This document shows, one piece after another, positions 22,330 through 33,929 of a DNA stretch of 64,000 nt (position 1 is its first letter; the number at the start of each line of letters is the position of its first letter). Below the pieces are notes generated by a model, which saw only the letters and a program-made list of their open reading frames with translations, searched no databases and had not been told where the DNA came from. The stretch is from Larix kaempferi (taxonomy: Eukaryota > Streptophyta > Pinopsida > Pinales > Pinaceae), in NCBI GenBank assembly GCA_027924585.1, contig BSBM01000637.1, positions 682,001 through 746,000 of the forward strand. The letters run 5' to 3'. Both the position numbers and the translations under genes were made by a program.

Positions 22330-23260
22330 AAAGTACAAAGCAAACACAACTCAGCTGAACAGCACAAGGCAAGGCTAGTGGCAACAGGTTTTGCATGGAA
22401 AGAAGGTATAAATTAGGATGAAAACTTGGACCTATATCAAAAATGAACACAATCATATTCATATTAGCCATTGTCAGTCACTTCAATTGGACCATTCCTT
22501 AAACAAATGCCAGAAATGACTGTCTAAAAGGAGAGTTTTGGAAGAGGAAAGTGTACATGCAAAAAACCCACAGCTTTGTGTAGAAGGAATCAGAGCACCC
22601 AGTGTGTAAATTAGAGCCATTGTCTGGACTCAAGCAGGCTCAACTGAACAGCACAAGACAAGACTAGTAACAACAAGTTTTGCAAAGAATGAAGGTATAG
22701 ATTAGAATTCAATCTTTGAGCTCATACCAAAAATGTAAACAAGCATATTAATATTAGCTATTGTGGGTCAGTTCAATTAGACCATTCACCAAACAAACTG
22801 TCAAAAATGCCTGCCTAGAAGTTTTGGAAGAAGAAGTGTACATGAAGCAACCCCACGGGTCTGTGCAGAAGGAAACAGAGCACACAGTGTGCAAATTAGA
22901 GTCATTGTTTAAAACTCAAACAGGCTACCAAAGCCTAGTAAGCAAAGATTGATGAGCAATTCAAGGCAAATAGTTTCAAGAGAATTCCATCAGTTCCAAA
23001 TTCATACATAAAAATCAAAGGTGGTGATAATGTGATTTTAATGTTACATTAGATGATCTAATATTACAGGTAACAATGCAAAGATGACTAAAGAACTAAA
23101 AGTTGATCTGCACAAATCCTTTGAAATGCGTCAAATGACACATTTGGGCATACTCCATTATTGTTTCAGAGTTGAAGTATGGAAGGAGGTTAGCATCTTA
23201 AAGAATTTATAACCGAGGGTCTGAAATATAATTTATTCGCAATGTTGGGGGGAATATCAG
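22330..23260 (+). pseudogene. Decayed copia reverse transcriptase with internal tandem duplication
   Basis: Broken frames give EQHKARLVATGFAWKEG (copia K-A-R-L-V-A-K-G-F block) and ILAIVSHFNWT at 22360-22500, then EEEVYM. The same stretch occurs again at 22640-22960 (EQHKTRLVTTSFAKNEG; VLEEEVYMKQPHG; KETEHTVCKLESLFK). So the RT N-terminal blocks are present twice with a period of about 270 bp. Further on come SFKRIPSVPNSYIKIKGGD and FEMRQMTHLGILHYCFRVEVW, downstream RT blocks. No frame is open for long. The copia is split by the hAT element at 23377. Confidence 0.8.
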
Positions 23261-23376
23261 AAAATATCAAGAAACTTTAAAAATACAAAAATAATCAATT
23301 CTTTTCAATTTTTTAACATCCAAAGCAACAACAACATCAAACAAACACATTGCTACATAAATATGAAAATAAAACT

Positions 23377-26300
23377 CAGTGTTACCAGCCATGGCTAATT
23401 TATCGCAAGTCGGTGATAAATCGCGATTTTTGCAGAGGCCCCATTTTTTACCCGAAAATCGCTCCAAAAATCAGCCCGATTTTTGGCCGATTTATCGTCA
23501 ATTTCTCCCGAGTCGACCCGATTTTTTTACAGTGGGCAAAAATGTGGATTTTAAAGGCCGCGGGCTCATTTTTTTGTCGTTCATTTGAACACTACAGCCC
23601 AGGAGAGGAGAGCCAAGGGGACCAGGAGAGATTTTAGTTTGTCAAAGGAGGATTTTAGTCATCATTTCACTCGCCATCAACCATCAGATTTGAAGATTGG
23701 AGCTTTGCATTTGGAGTTTTTTCCAAGTTAATCACAGCTAAAGGTATGTAAAAAAAAATTGCCCATCATTTCTCATTTTTCCAAGAGGGTTCATGTTGGT
23801 TTGCATTGGCAATGATTTCTCCATCTTCATTATTGTTTTGTAAAGGCTCTTAAATAATATTTTTCCATCTATTTGTAATTTGCAGCAGTTATGTAACACT
23901 ATGTTAGCCAAAAAAACGTTTTTAAATTTTTTCTTGCCCTAGGTCTTTGGAAAGCCTCACAAAAATTGGAAAATGTCTATTAGTATTTATTTTCCCTCAT
24001 CAAATCAAAGATTGAATGTATCTCTGATTTCTTTGTTTTTTTTAATAATATTTCCATCAATCACATATGCTATAAAATAAAAAAACTGTACCCTAGGTTC
24101 AACTTGAATCTTCATTTTTTCCATATTTAAGATGTCGAAGGCTTTGGATCCATTTTGGGAATATGAAACAGTTGTTGAGCCAGAAAATCGACAAACTCTC
24201 AGTTGCAATCTATGTGGGAAAAGAATGACAGGTGGGATAAGCAGGCTGAAATATCGCATTGCACAAATATCGGGGCATGATGTGAGTCCTTGCACTGCAG
24301 CAAGCGAGGATCACATTGACAAGGCCAAAAAAGCAATTGAGGGAACTAAGCTAAAGAAACAATACAAGGAGGCCGTGAAAAATCAAATTGCCTCAAGATC
24401 CGGGTCCGGAAAAGGAATGGGAGCTAGTGGGACGAGTCCAGAAACCTTCTCCACACAGCAGTCCACAATGCCTTCACCTTCGACTACATCACCATCACCT
24501 TTCTTTGTGTCAAGATGCAAACCTAGTGGACAACCTTCTCTAAGGTCCATTGTGAAAGTAAAGGAGAAAAAAGACAGACAAACTTGTGAGTCGATGCTTG
24601 CTATGAAGTGATTTGCATTTAACTTTGCCAAGAACCCATTTTATGTGTCCATGTTTGAGACGGATGCTATTGTTGGACCAGGGTATAAGCCCCCCACTTA
24701 TGAGGAGTTGACAGGGCCCATCCTCCAGGATGAAAATGCCAATTGCACTCACAAGTTGGAGGATCTTCAAAAATCATGGGAGTTAACAGGATGCATAGTG
24801 ATGTCAGACGGTTGGACTGATATGAAGGGTAGGACCCTTCTCAACTTCGTGGTTCATTGTCCCAGGGGCACTATGTTTATGAAATCCGTGGATGCATCTG
24901 CACATGTCAAAGATGTGGCTTAACTATGTAGCTTGTTGGATGAGTTCATCCAAGAGATTGGCCCACAACATGTTGTCCAAGTCATAACGGACAACGTTGC
25001 GAACTATGTGTTTGTTGGTAGGATGCTTATGGCCAGGTATCCTTCACTATTCTATACTCCTTGTGCATCCCATTGCCTTGATTTGATGTTAGAGGATTTA
25101 GCCAAGATTGATTAGATCATGGATACCATTAATTCAGCATGGAGCATCACAAAATTCATATACAATCATGCAGCGGTGCTTAGCTTGATGAGAACTTTTA
25201 GAGGTGACAAATAACTTTCACAGGTGCCAAAGAGTTTGTGCACCCTGCCATCACACGCTTTGCCGCTAGCTTTATTTCTCTCCAGTCCCTCTTGGGTTCT
25301 ATGTGGGACTTGCAGCAGATGTTCCTTTCACCTGATTGACGTGCTTTATCATTTAGCATAGACTAGAGGGGCAAGCCATATTCAGTCTAGTTACATACCA
25401 GCAGAGATTTTGGGATGCGGTGAGGGAGGTTTGTGCCATCATTGAACCTTTGGTAAAGGTTCTATGCTTGGTTGATGGAGATAAGCCTACAATGGGATAC
25501 CTATTATAAGGCCATGGATAGGGCCAAAGAGTCCACTCGTGCCTATTATGAGGACAAGGGAGAACAAGGGCAAGAGAGACAACAGATTATATGGGGGTTG
25601 ATTTATGCGCGATGGAACCACACACTCCATCACCCCATTCATGCTGCAGGGTTATACCCCAACCCTGCGTTTTCTTACTCCTATGGCTTTAGATTTGATG
25701 GAGAGGTTATGTCTAGATTCTACGAGTGTGTCTAGAGGATGGTGTCGTCTTCAGTTGATCGTGTAGAGCTTTCCCAAGAGTTGGAAGTGTATAAGAGAGC
25801 CACAGGATTACTTGGGTTTGATATGGCAGTAAATGATAGGACCAACCTAATGCCAAGTAAGCTTCACCTTGTTTCAAATTTCATTTTCTTTTTCTAATTC
25901 TTTTTTTTCTAAATTTCATTGTCTTTTCTTATGTTTCTTTAATTCGTTGTAGATACCTAGTGGGAAAACTATGGTGGTTGCATACCTATTCTACAGAGGC
26001 TTGCCACTCGTGTGCTCATCCAGACATGTAGCTCTTCCGGTTGCGAGCGCAACTGGAGTGTATTTGAAAAAGTACACTCCAAAAAGCGCAATAGGTTAGA
26101 GAATTTTCAAATTCATTATAAATTATTGAATTCTAGTTTGTAATTTTATCATTTATCATTATGCCCCTTAACATTCTAATTTATGCATTATAAATTATCC
26201 TTAGATCTCAATCGCCTAATTCACATTTGCAAAATGAGGGTTAAAACACCAAGAATCCAATTATAAGGTGAAACTGACGTGGACAGTGCAATAATTTCCA

Positions 26301-26460
26301 TTAACTCTCAATATTTACTGAAATTATTGCAATAATTTGAATTTATCTCGATAATTTCTAAAGATGAAATTATTGCAATAAATAGCGTCAATAATATCGA
26401 TTCAGGATGTAACTCATGATATATCACAATATCGACGATATATCACCAAGTATAACACTG
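23377..26460 (+). mobile_element. hAT DNA transposon, 3.1 kb
   Basis: The ends are CAGTGTTA and its exact complement TAACACTG, an 8-bp terminal inverted repeat of hAT type. The interior encodes a BED-finger, DUF659 and hAT-dimer transposase in that order. Flanks on both sides read as the same decayed copia. The expected 8-bp target duplication is not seen (ATAAAACT left, CTTACTAC right), so one flank has probably changed. Subterminal motifs with CGATATATCAC/GATTTATCACCG are present at both ends. Confidence 0.82.
24132..26110 (+). pseudogene. hAT transposase (BED finger, DUF659, C-terminal dimerisation domain)
   Basis: The transposase excises and inserts its own element. The first frame (24132-24611) has CNLCGKRMTGGISRLKYRIA...GHDVSPC, a BED-type finger in which the usual His of LKYHLA is Arg, then a Ser/Pro-rich linker. 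Next is DUF659 at 24645-25110: PTYEELTGPIL, CIVMSDGWTD, HVVQVITDN and PCASHCLDLMLED, with both expected catalytic aspartates (SDGW and ITDN). After shifts, 25472-25735 has the middle region. An intron-like segment GTAAGC...TTGTAG (25857-25952) precedes LATRVLIQTCSSSGCERNWSVFEKVHSKKRNRLE, the hAT dimerisation motif (given here in pieces: SSGCERNWS and KKRNRLE). Stops at 24609, 24920 and 25113 disable it. Confidence 0.9.
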
Positions 26461-27095
26461 CTTACTACTGCCTGACCAAATTTGAAGTATACAATTGGGG
26501 CAGTCTCACTATTCATGGAAAATCTGAGAAATGTTTACTAGAAAGTGGCAAAGAGTATCTAACGTATGTGAAAGATACACTACATGCACAAATCCTGTGT
26601 AACGATACATTTGGGAATACTTCACATTGTTTCAAATTCGAAGTATGGCAGATGGAGGGTAGCATCTTTATGTCCAAGATCAAGTATGCATAAGAAATAA
26701 TGAAAAGAATCAACATGACAAATTTCAAAATAGTAGCAACTAGTATTGAAACGGGAAATAAGTTATTAGCTTTTGAAGATTCCAAATCAGTGAACACAAC
26801 TTTATATTGGTATCTAGTGTGGAGTTTGATCTTCCTTACTACTATTTGACCAAATTTAAGGTATGTAATTGGGATAGTTTCACTATTCATGGAAAATATG
26901 AGATATGTTCAGTAGAAAGAGGCAAAGCAAAGAGTATCCAAGGTATGTGAAAGATACACAACATTATGTACAGTATGTGCAAGAAAAAAACTTCAAATTG
27001 GTTGGATACAGAGAGATTCTTATCTGTGCAGGTCGCTTCAATGAGACAAAATCTGTTGATTTTTTAGCAGCATTGAGAGCTATTATCTAGGAGAA
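26461..27095 (+). pseudogene. Decayed copia RT/RNase H, continuation after the hAT insert
   Basis: Frames give YVKDTLHAQ and CFKFEVWQMEGSIFMSKIKYA at 26560-26695, which match copia RT C-terminal blocks (LHYFLGIEVW...G.FISQ..YA). YVKDTQHYVQYVQEKNFKLVGYREI at 26960-27010 matches the connection to RNase H, where intact elements read KLVGYSDSDWAG. A stretch of about 100 bp (TACTACT.CCTGACCAAATTT to CATGGAAAAT) occurs at 26464 and again at 26838, so this half is also internally duplicated. Confidence 0.75.
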
Positions 27096-27099
27096 TGTA

Positions 27100-27335
27100 G
27101 GCAGTTGGTCAGTTACCAGGAATTTGATTCAGTCTGGGACTGAAGCTCAGCTTGAGGCTGAGAGCACCTGGTAAGTTACCAGGAAGTTGATCATCTTGAC
27201 TCAGTTTAGGACTGAGGATCAAAACAATGCAGTCTAAGACTGAGGCACTTGGTCAGTTACCAAGTAGTTGACATTGGTCAACTTGATGCAGCCTGGGGCT
27301 GAGGCACCTGGTCAGTTACTAGGTCGTCACTAGAA
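27100..27335. repeat. Imperfect tandem repeat, GAGGCACCTGGTCAGTTACCA unit
   Basis: The phrase GG(T/C)CAGTTACCAGG, followed by a GTTGA or TTGA link and GACTGAGG, recurs about four times with spacing of 55-70 bp. No coding frame is kept across units. Confidence 0.7.
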
Positions 27336-27419
27336 GCCCTAAACCGAGTCTAGGCAAGTGATGTACTCCTCTCCTTGGTCAGTGGGCTATGGGGCCTTCT
27401 CAAGGGACTGGCCACCCCT

Positions 27420-28617
27420 TGTTGAAGTAACCAGCACATGATCTTGGTGTCATCAAAGAGAACAACGAATAATCTTCCTTATTTATGATGATGTACTTTG
27501 AGTTAGCACGTGTGGACCATAGAGACCAAGAGAAGGGTCTTAGATGACTTGTTTAAGAAGTTATGGTCATAAAACCCCAATGAAGGATCAAAAGCCCACT
27601 AGTGAAGGGCTAAAAGCCCAAGATAAAAATCAAGAGCCTAATTAAAGTATTAAAGTAATTTTTTAATTGGTAAAATTAAAAATTACAAAAAGTGGTTTTT
27701 TGAAGGATGGTTTCCTTAACTTGTGGATTTATCTCACTCAGTGGCAAATTATAAATAGAGATCACTCTCATTTGAACAACACACACATGATATCTTCATC
27801 TCTGATCAAAGAGACAATTTCGTGGGGATTACATGCTGGTATCTTCCCTCTATTTTATCTTCGTGAGGTCTGGATCAGTTTGTGAAGGCAGCCGCAGGGT
27901 TCGTGTTTCTTGTATTTAACTCAAGGAGGCAGCCACAGGGATAAAGAAGGTTCGGTGCACCTTTTTGCTCTCACCCGAAACCCCTGCTAGGGTCATTTCC
28001 AGTCACCCTAGACCTGGTTAGGGTTTGCCTCAAGCTCACGGAGCTCCGATTAGGGCTTCCTCTTGGTACTCTACCCTGCCAGCAGCCCTATAAGGGCTTA
28101 TACCTGATTACGGTGGCATGCGGTAGCCCTGATAGGGGTTAATCAAGGCACCCAAGACCCAATTACAGGCATTTGAGGGTCAATCTCAGTCAACTACACA
28201 GTCAACGGCAGCCTCAGAAATCTCTCTTTTGATCAACAGGTACCTCAGATCAGTGATGGTAGTGGTTAGGGTTTAATGGCAGTTGTCATCTTGCTCAGGG
28301 TTTCATCTACAGGCACCTCCCTATCTCATCTATCAGTCTTCTCTTGATATGTGTGCCCTAGAGGCAAATTTTCTCTAATGTAAAAAGTATGCTCTTTATA
28401 TCTGCTCATGTAAAAACTCAATCATCTCATATTAAGGAAGATTATTCGTTACTGGGGTTTTTATTCCTTGAAAGGTTTTCCCCAAGGTAAAATTTTATGT
28501 TCTTGTGGATGGTTGTCTCTTCTTTACTGTTAGTTATCTACTACTGTTAATTTACTGTTGTTATGTAATCTCAGAATTATACGTTTTAAAAGTCTGCTAA
28601 AAGTGAAAAAGGTTGTT
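27420..28617 (+). repeat. Probable LTR remnant
   Basis: The segment starts TGTTGAAG, has a good TATA box (TTATAAATAGAG) near 27750, a GGTTTTCCCCAAGG motif near its 3' end as in many copia LTRs, and ends at GTTACTGCTATCAAATC, which resembles a primer-binding site. It also has an 18-bp inverted repeat at 27464 and 28433. No second copy is in the window, and the internal region does not follow. Confidence 0.45.
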
Positions 28618-29247
28618 ACTGCTATCAAATCAGATCTATGTTAAAAATTTAACAAAATCCACCGCAAATTCTTATTCATCATAGACTCAATAGTTCCACA
28701 GATGTCTGAAACAATCCATTGTTGATGTCCTCCACAAAACAGATTACAAAGCGACAATTAGTGCAACATAAGAAGGGTTCTCGGTGACAAGAACCTTCAT
28801 CAAGTTGAATCCATGACTCTCTATCATGATAAATAGAGTGTGATTTATCTCATAAGCATCTGTGTTGCATGCAGCGACCAAGCATATTGAGATCCACAAT
28901 CCCTTCAACAAATAGCAGGTGTGGAATGAAGTCAAAGTCGTATGCAGCATAACTAAATATCAGCTTGTAAACATCTTAACAAAAAGGGTTTAACATGGAG
29001 AAATTTCAATTGCCTGGTGTAGAAGAAAACTAAAATGGTTGTTGGGTAAATGTTGAAGTTTTAGAGGGAAGAAACGATTCTGACTAAGATTTTTGTTGTC
29101 TGGACATATATATTTATCCTCAATGGCCAGTTTTGAGGAAAATCTGTGTTTCTGTGCAATACAAAACAAAGTGAGTTGGGTGTGAAGATTACCACATCTT
29201 CTTGTGTGTGTGTGCTCTAAAAACCAACAATTAGTTAGGGATCTTAC
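28618..29247. other. CACTA interior downstream of the RPA49 fragment
   Basis: An open minus-strand frame at 28744-28950 and the intron-like tail 28990-29247 have no motif I recognise. They do not match the missing C-terminal half of RPA49. Confidence 0.4.
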
Positions 29248-31731
29248 CTCAGATCCCACTTTATATATACGCTTGCGAACAAAAAGAGGATAATCACTTC
29301 GCTGAAATTCTGCAGCTGTTCGGGATTTTGTTCCTGCTGCAATCAGCTCACTAACATTAGGCTGTTGATCCCATTCCTCTTTTAGTATAATATTCTCTAG
29401 CAGATAAACCTTTTTCTGGTTTTGTAGCTGATGCATTGTAGGGCGGAATATTTCTGACTATATTAGCATTAGCTCGAGCAAGTGCCTCTGCCTTTGTCAA
29501 TATTGTTGTATTCTTTGCTGCTTCTTCGAACAGTTTTCCAATCCCGCTTTGATCTCCTAGGGCTTCTTCCTTTAATCTTGACTTGTCGCGACGTTTTGCC
29601 TAGGATTTGGACAAGTTAAAAAGATAGTTAGTAGAGTGTTATATATAGCACATATATCTATTAGTTTACACTACTAGAGCACATATGTCTATGGCTATGC
29701 CTTCTTACTGCAGACTTTAGCAGCAACTATCTAATTATTGGCAGTGTATCCTTTCAAGCAAATTTATAATGAAAATTGGAAAAGTACAGCTCTGTGTCAG
29801 TGTTTCCAAAATATGAGTACAACCACATAGCATCCCTTATTATATATTGAATTTTGAAGGGGCTAGATATATTGAGATTATCTGGTCTAAGTCAATGTTC
29901 TATAAAGGATAAGTGATAAAGTCCCAGAACTAGTTTTATAATGCCACAATTACATCAAATACACTGATCATGACTGAAATGAAACCCTGGCTGGGCAAGG
30001 ACTCTATTAAAAAATGTAACTCCAAATATAATAAGCATAAACCCAATCAACCATACAACATAACTCACAAATTATCCACCCTAATTGAGCAACAGAACAT
30101 CTCAATAAAAATAAAAGTTGGCTTCATAGAACTCATTTTGGTTAGCATAAACAACTATACAAACAAGGTGCTTGGCAAAAAAGGTAAGGTGTAAAGGCAT
30201 TTGACAAGATGTGGCATATTGTTCAGACAAAAATACAGAGTATATCTGATTTCTTCCTTACTTATGACTTATTCTCTTGTAGAATATGCTTCAAGTTTCT
30301 ATTAGTATTTCACAAAATGTAAAACAACATTTTTTGGCAAAAAGGCTGGCCGCAAAAGCAGATAGCCAAGCACTGGCTTTAAGGACACATTATCGGCCTC
30401 CTTAACAAAGTATCAAATACTATAATCAAAACCAAAATCCATAGCGCTACTCAGCACAAACAATAAAGGCTGAGTCTTAAATTAAGGCTGATATCCTGAC
30501 AGGTATATAGCGCAAAATGATAATCATCAAAATTATTAAGAGCAAGTGCCGAGGACCAGGGATCAGTCGAATTGCAGGAGGATCATTTCCTTGTGACCTC
30601 AACTAGAGATCTCTGAAATAAGTAGGTTGCGTCCCGAGTTGATCTCTTTCACTCTATCATCTTTCCCCTTTTTTATTTTCTTGTTTGATCTTGTTGTATT
30701 TTGTTTTATGCTTTCGGGCTACAGATTGGCATCACTGATTGTACTTTCTAGACCCACCGACATTTCTTTGGGTCATTTGTTGGACACTAATTAAATTATC
30801 TCATTTACATAAATGGAATGTGACTAGAGATCATGGCTTGCTCAGATAGTGCATAGCATATCCAATTGAGGAATAGTGCCAAGTTTAATTCCAATGAGTA
30901 ATGTAGCTATTTTTCATGAACTCCTTCATCCACACCATGAATACTATTTGATCCACACCACGACTAGGGCCTATTTGCTCAGGGTTTAGGGTTTAAGGTA
31001 ATGATGGTGGTGGTGGTTATTAATGTCCACTTCGGTCGAACAGACCTTGATTTTTTATAATAATATATAAATCTATCTTATTTTTTGGAACAGGAAAGTG
31101 TGGCGCTGCATACCTCTAAACGGCTCTTGTGCGTCCCAAAAGTAGCTGTAAGGAGTTGGTGTCTCTTCTGTCTATCCTCGGCAGTAATTTATTCGGTTGT
31201 TTCTTCCTCGGCATTTGTAGCGTCGTACTCCATTCCTCGCACTCTTGCTTCCATTCTGAAAATCTGTCCAAGCAGATCGAAAACTTTTCAGAACACAATC
31301 ATTCCCAACATTCTAACTCTGGAATGAAAAGGTGTTTGAATTCTTCTTCTTTTTTATCCGTAATTATTTATCTTTGCGCCAGAAATGGGGACGAACTTCA
31401 GAGTGTTGGTTTCCTTGTCAAAGACGCCCATGAGATAGTTGCAGGGTTTCCACTGTGAATTTTCTCCCAAATAATTAGTTCCAACGAAGTCTACACTTGC
31501 CTCCTTCGGCGTTGCGACTAGTTGTAGTTGCTTGGTCTTAAATTCCCTGGTGTTTTGGTAGACTCCTACCTCTAAACTAGAGGAGGCGTCGTCATTTTTG
31601 AGGGGATCGTAGCTTGATGGAAAGTAGCCTACGAAGGGGCATCCAAAGCCGCTTTGCGGTTGAACGTATTCTGTCAGGACTAAGGTTCTCTTCCTCTTTC
31701 TCTTCTTGTTGCTCTGACCAGGAGACTCCAT
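29248..31731 (-). pseudogene. RPA49: Captured 5' half of RNA polymerase I subunit RPA49
   Basis: RPA49 is a nucleolar RNA polymerase I subunit used in rRNA transcription. Exon 1 (31372-31731) is an open frame of 120 codons from MESPGQSNKKRKRKR to FVPISGAK, with blocks GYFPSSYDPLK, VYQN and EASVDFVGTNYLGE. Its donor is ATAAAT where GTAAAT is expected. Exon 2 (31114-31263) starts IFRMEARVRGMEYD after a CAG acceptor and has a TAA stop before ITAEDR. Exon 3 (29248-29599) has AKRRDKSRLKEEA, VRNIPPYNASATKPEK and, after a frameshift, LLENIILKEEWD to RKRIYKVGSE before GTAAGA. The C-terminal winged-helix half is missing. Retained introns show capture from DNA, not from mRNA. Confidence 0.9.
29600..31113 (-). 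other. Retained intron of the RPA49 fragment
   Basis: It lies between the exon 2 donor (GAG/GTATGC) and the exon 3 acceptor (ATCCTAG). About 1.5 kb with no coding sequence recognised. A dispersed segment near 30765 resembles one near 15945. Confidence 0.7.
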
Positions 31732-31969
31732 GCTTAAATGAGGTGAATGCTTCTGCAAATCCGTGGAATGAAGAGTGCAATGGGTTTTATAGTAGAAGTG
31801 TGGAGATAATGAAAAAACCGCGATGGATTATTTTAGCAGCAGTGAGATTTCAGGGCCGGAGTTTACAGCATGATAGGGCTTGTGTCCGTTTTAGTTGAAA
31901 CCCAAGCTATAGATGACAACTCTAACTCTATTTTTCGTCTTAAAAAAATCCCCCACTTCACTATAATCA

Positions 31970-32360
31970 TAAACTAACTTATGACTAGTCCCCTTCGCAA
32001 GAGTCATTTGGCCAATTCCTTTGAAAGTCATTTTAAGCTTATGACTAACCCCTTAAGATAAGAATCATAAGCCCTTTGCAAGAGTCATTTGGCCAATTCC
32101 TTTGAGAGTCATTTTAAGCTTATGGCTAACCGCTTAAGATGGGAATCTTAAGCTTAGAATGACTCTCGTCATGGGATTAGTCATAAGAATCATTTTAAGC
32201 TTATGAGTAATCGCTTCATGACAATCATGAGTGTTAGTCATAAGTATGGAATGCCTCTCATCAAGAGATTAGTCATAAGCTAGATTATGACTTGCTTATG
32301 ACTAATCCCTTGATGAGATTTATTCTAAGCTTATGACTAATCTTGTGATTAGTCATGATG
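31970..32360. repeat. Palindrome-rich repeat block (AGTCATAAGCTTATGACT words)
   Basis: Two direct copies with an 81-bp period (GCAAGAGTCATTTGGCCAAT at 31997 and 32078) lead into a run of self-complementary words such as TTAAGCTTATGACTAATC and AGTCATAAGC in both orientations. The block can fold on itself extensively. No coding. Confidence 0.8.
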
Positions 32361-33467
32361 GGTGGAGTGTCCACTGAAAACATTAGGAACATTTCAAAAT
32401 TTAAACACAATTTACATCCAGAAAACTTCAATAATTATGAGCAACCATGAAAAACTACATTCTTGAATTGATTGGTTTATTTGGTTTTTCCCTCTCATCT
32501 TTAATTAGCAACCCCTTTCTTTGCTATCCTACATTGATTGCAAGAATTGTTTTATGGTAACATATGATCCCCATCATAGCATGATCTACATGTCAATAGG
32601 GTGGCCCACTTTCCTTGTCATCCCACATTGATGGTAAGCATTGACATAACATATAAGCCCCAATATATAATGATTCATATGGAAACAAAGCATCCAAATA
32701 AATATTCACCATCCTACTGACATAATGGTTGCAAATTGAGGTGTCCATAAAGGTAGCATACACCATGATCTCTATCACGGTGAGATTGTCCATATAAATT
32801 GGGTGTACAATGCCAATGAGGGTGTCCACATAGGTAGCATCTACCATGACCCTTATGCCAATGGGGGTGTTCAAAGAGGTAGTGAGACCCCTGCTAACAT
32901 AATGGTGGATTGGTTATGAGTTGAGTATGCTTCTTTATTAAATGTTCACCTCTCCTTCATTCTTGGAATTGTTTCTACAACTATAAAAACCTCATCTACT
33001 AAAAAACTTGTGAGTCGACATTGATTGCAAGGATTTCTCTAGGTGTCCAAGTGGGTAGTAGGTTTCCCACTAACCTAATGATTGGATGGTTACACGGATT
33101 GTTGTGGGTATCCACATGGGTAGTGCGTTTCCCACTAACATAAGGGTTGGATGATTGCAAGTTGAGTATGTGTGCTTGCTTGGCCTTCCCTTCTCCTCCA
33201 TTACACAACAAAAGAGTTATAAAATGCTTCACTAGAAATACTCTATATTACCCCTTTGCATGTTCTCCCCACATGCCCATTAAAAAGGCCAAATGCACCA
33301 ATAAAAGGTTCTTGGAAATGTTTCTATGACTATAAAAAACCTCTTGTACTAAAAAGCATATTGTACCACATTGCTTGTGAGGATTGGTATGCATTATGTT
33401 GTGTATCTAACCACAATATCTATCTTAAATATTAGGCTTTATGTACATGAGCCATTTTGCTTACAAG
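32361..33467. other. CACTA interior with weak dispersed duplications
   Basis: Phrases such as GTGTCCA(C/A).TGGGTAGT.GGTTTCCCACTAAC.TAA recur at about 33037 and 33108, and related CACCATGA/TATGGACA phrases at 32690-32880. This suggests a diverged tandem array. No gene recognised. Confidence 0.5.
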
Positions 33468-33481
33468 CTCATGCTTTTGTA

Positions 33482-33754
33482 GTCGGTTGGGTTGTGGTCA
33501 AGTGGTAAATCGATGGGAGTTTTTCATAACTGGCCCAAGTTCAATTCTCGAAGCGAGGGTGCCTTTGGCATCTAAAATTGAAAATCCTCGGAGTGGCATG
33601 TCTTGGGAGTGATAATCCATTAACTACAAGTCTTGAAGCTCGATCCCAATAGATATGAATAGATTTTGGTAGTGGGATAGGGGGATTTTGAGGGAGCTAA
33701 GTCCCCAACTCCAACCAAAAAATAAGGGGTGTTTCTTAAAATAAAATAAAAAAA
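33482..33754 (+). mobile_element. tRNA-derived SINE, 273 bp
   Basis: It is flanked by a perfect 14-bp target duplication, CTCATGCTTTTGTA at 33468-33481 and 33755-33768. The head has a pol III A-box-like TGTGGTCAAGTGGT and a B-box-like AGTTCAATTCTC about 40 bp later, the tRNA promoter layout. The tail is A-rich (AAAATAAAATAAAAAAA). It has no coding capacity and would rely on LINE enzymes. The intact duplication means it is a comparatively recent arrival in the CACTA element. Confidence 0.9.
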
Positions 33755-33929
33755 CTCATGCTTTTGTAACAATGTTATATTTGAAAAGGGACCGCTTTAA
33801 TATAATAGGGGCACGTTGACTTCTTCTATGACTTAAGTATTTAGTTACAACTTTATTAGGGTTTTTGCCTCTTTATGGATATAAACAGGGGTTTTCCCCT
33901 CTCTTATGTGTTCAGATCCTTCCTAGTGG

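Noticed and set aside
23350-23637. 95-residue plus-strand frame at the hAT left end
   Set aside because: It covers the terminal inverted repeat and untranslated leader of the hAT element and has no protein similarity I recognise.
28744-28950. Minus-strand frame as the missing C-terminal exon of RPA49
   Set aside because: It does not match the winged-helix half of RPA49 and has no splice sites in suitable phase.
31085-31898. Several plus-strand frames opposite RPA49
   Set aside because: They are antisense shadows of the RPA49 exons, whose minus-strand reading matches the known protein family.
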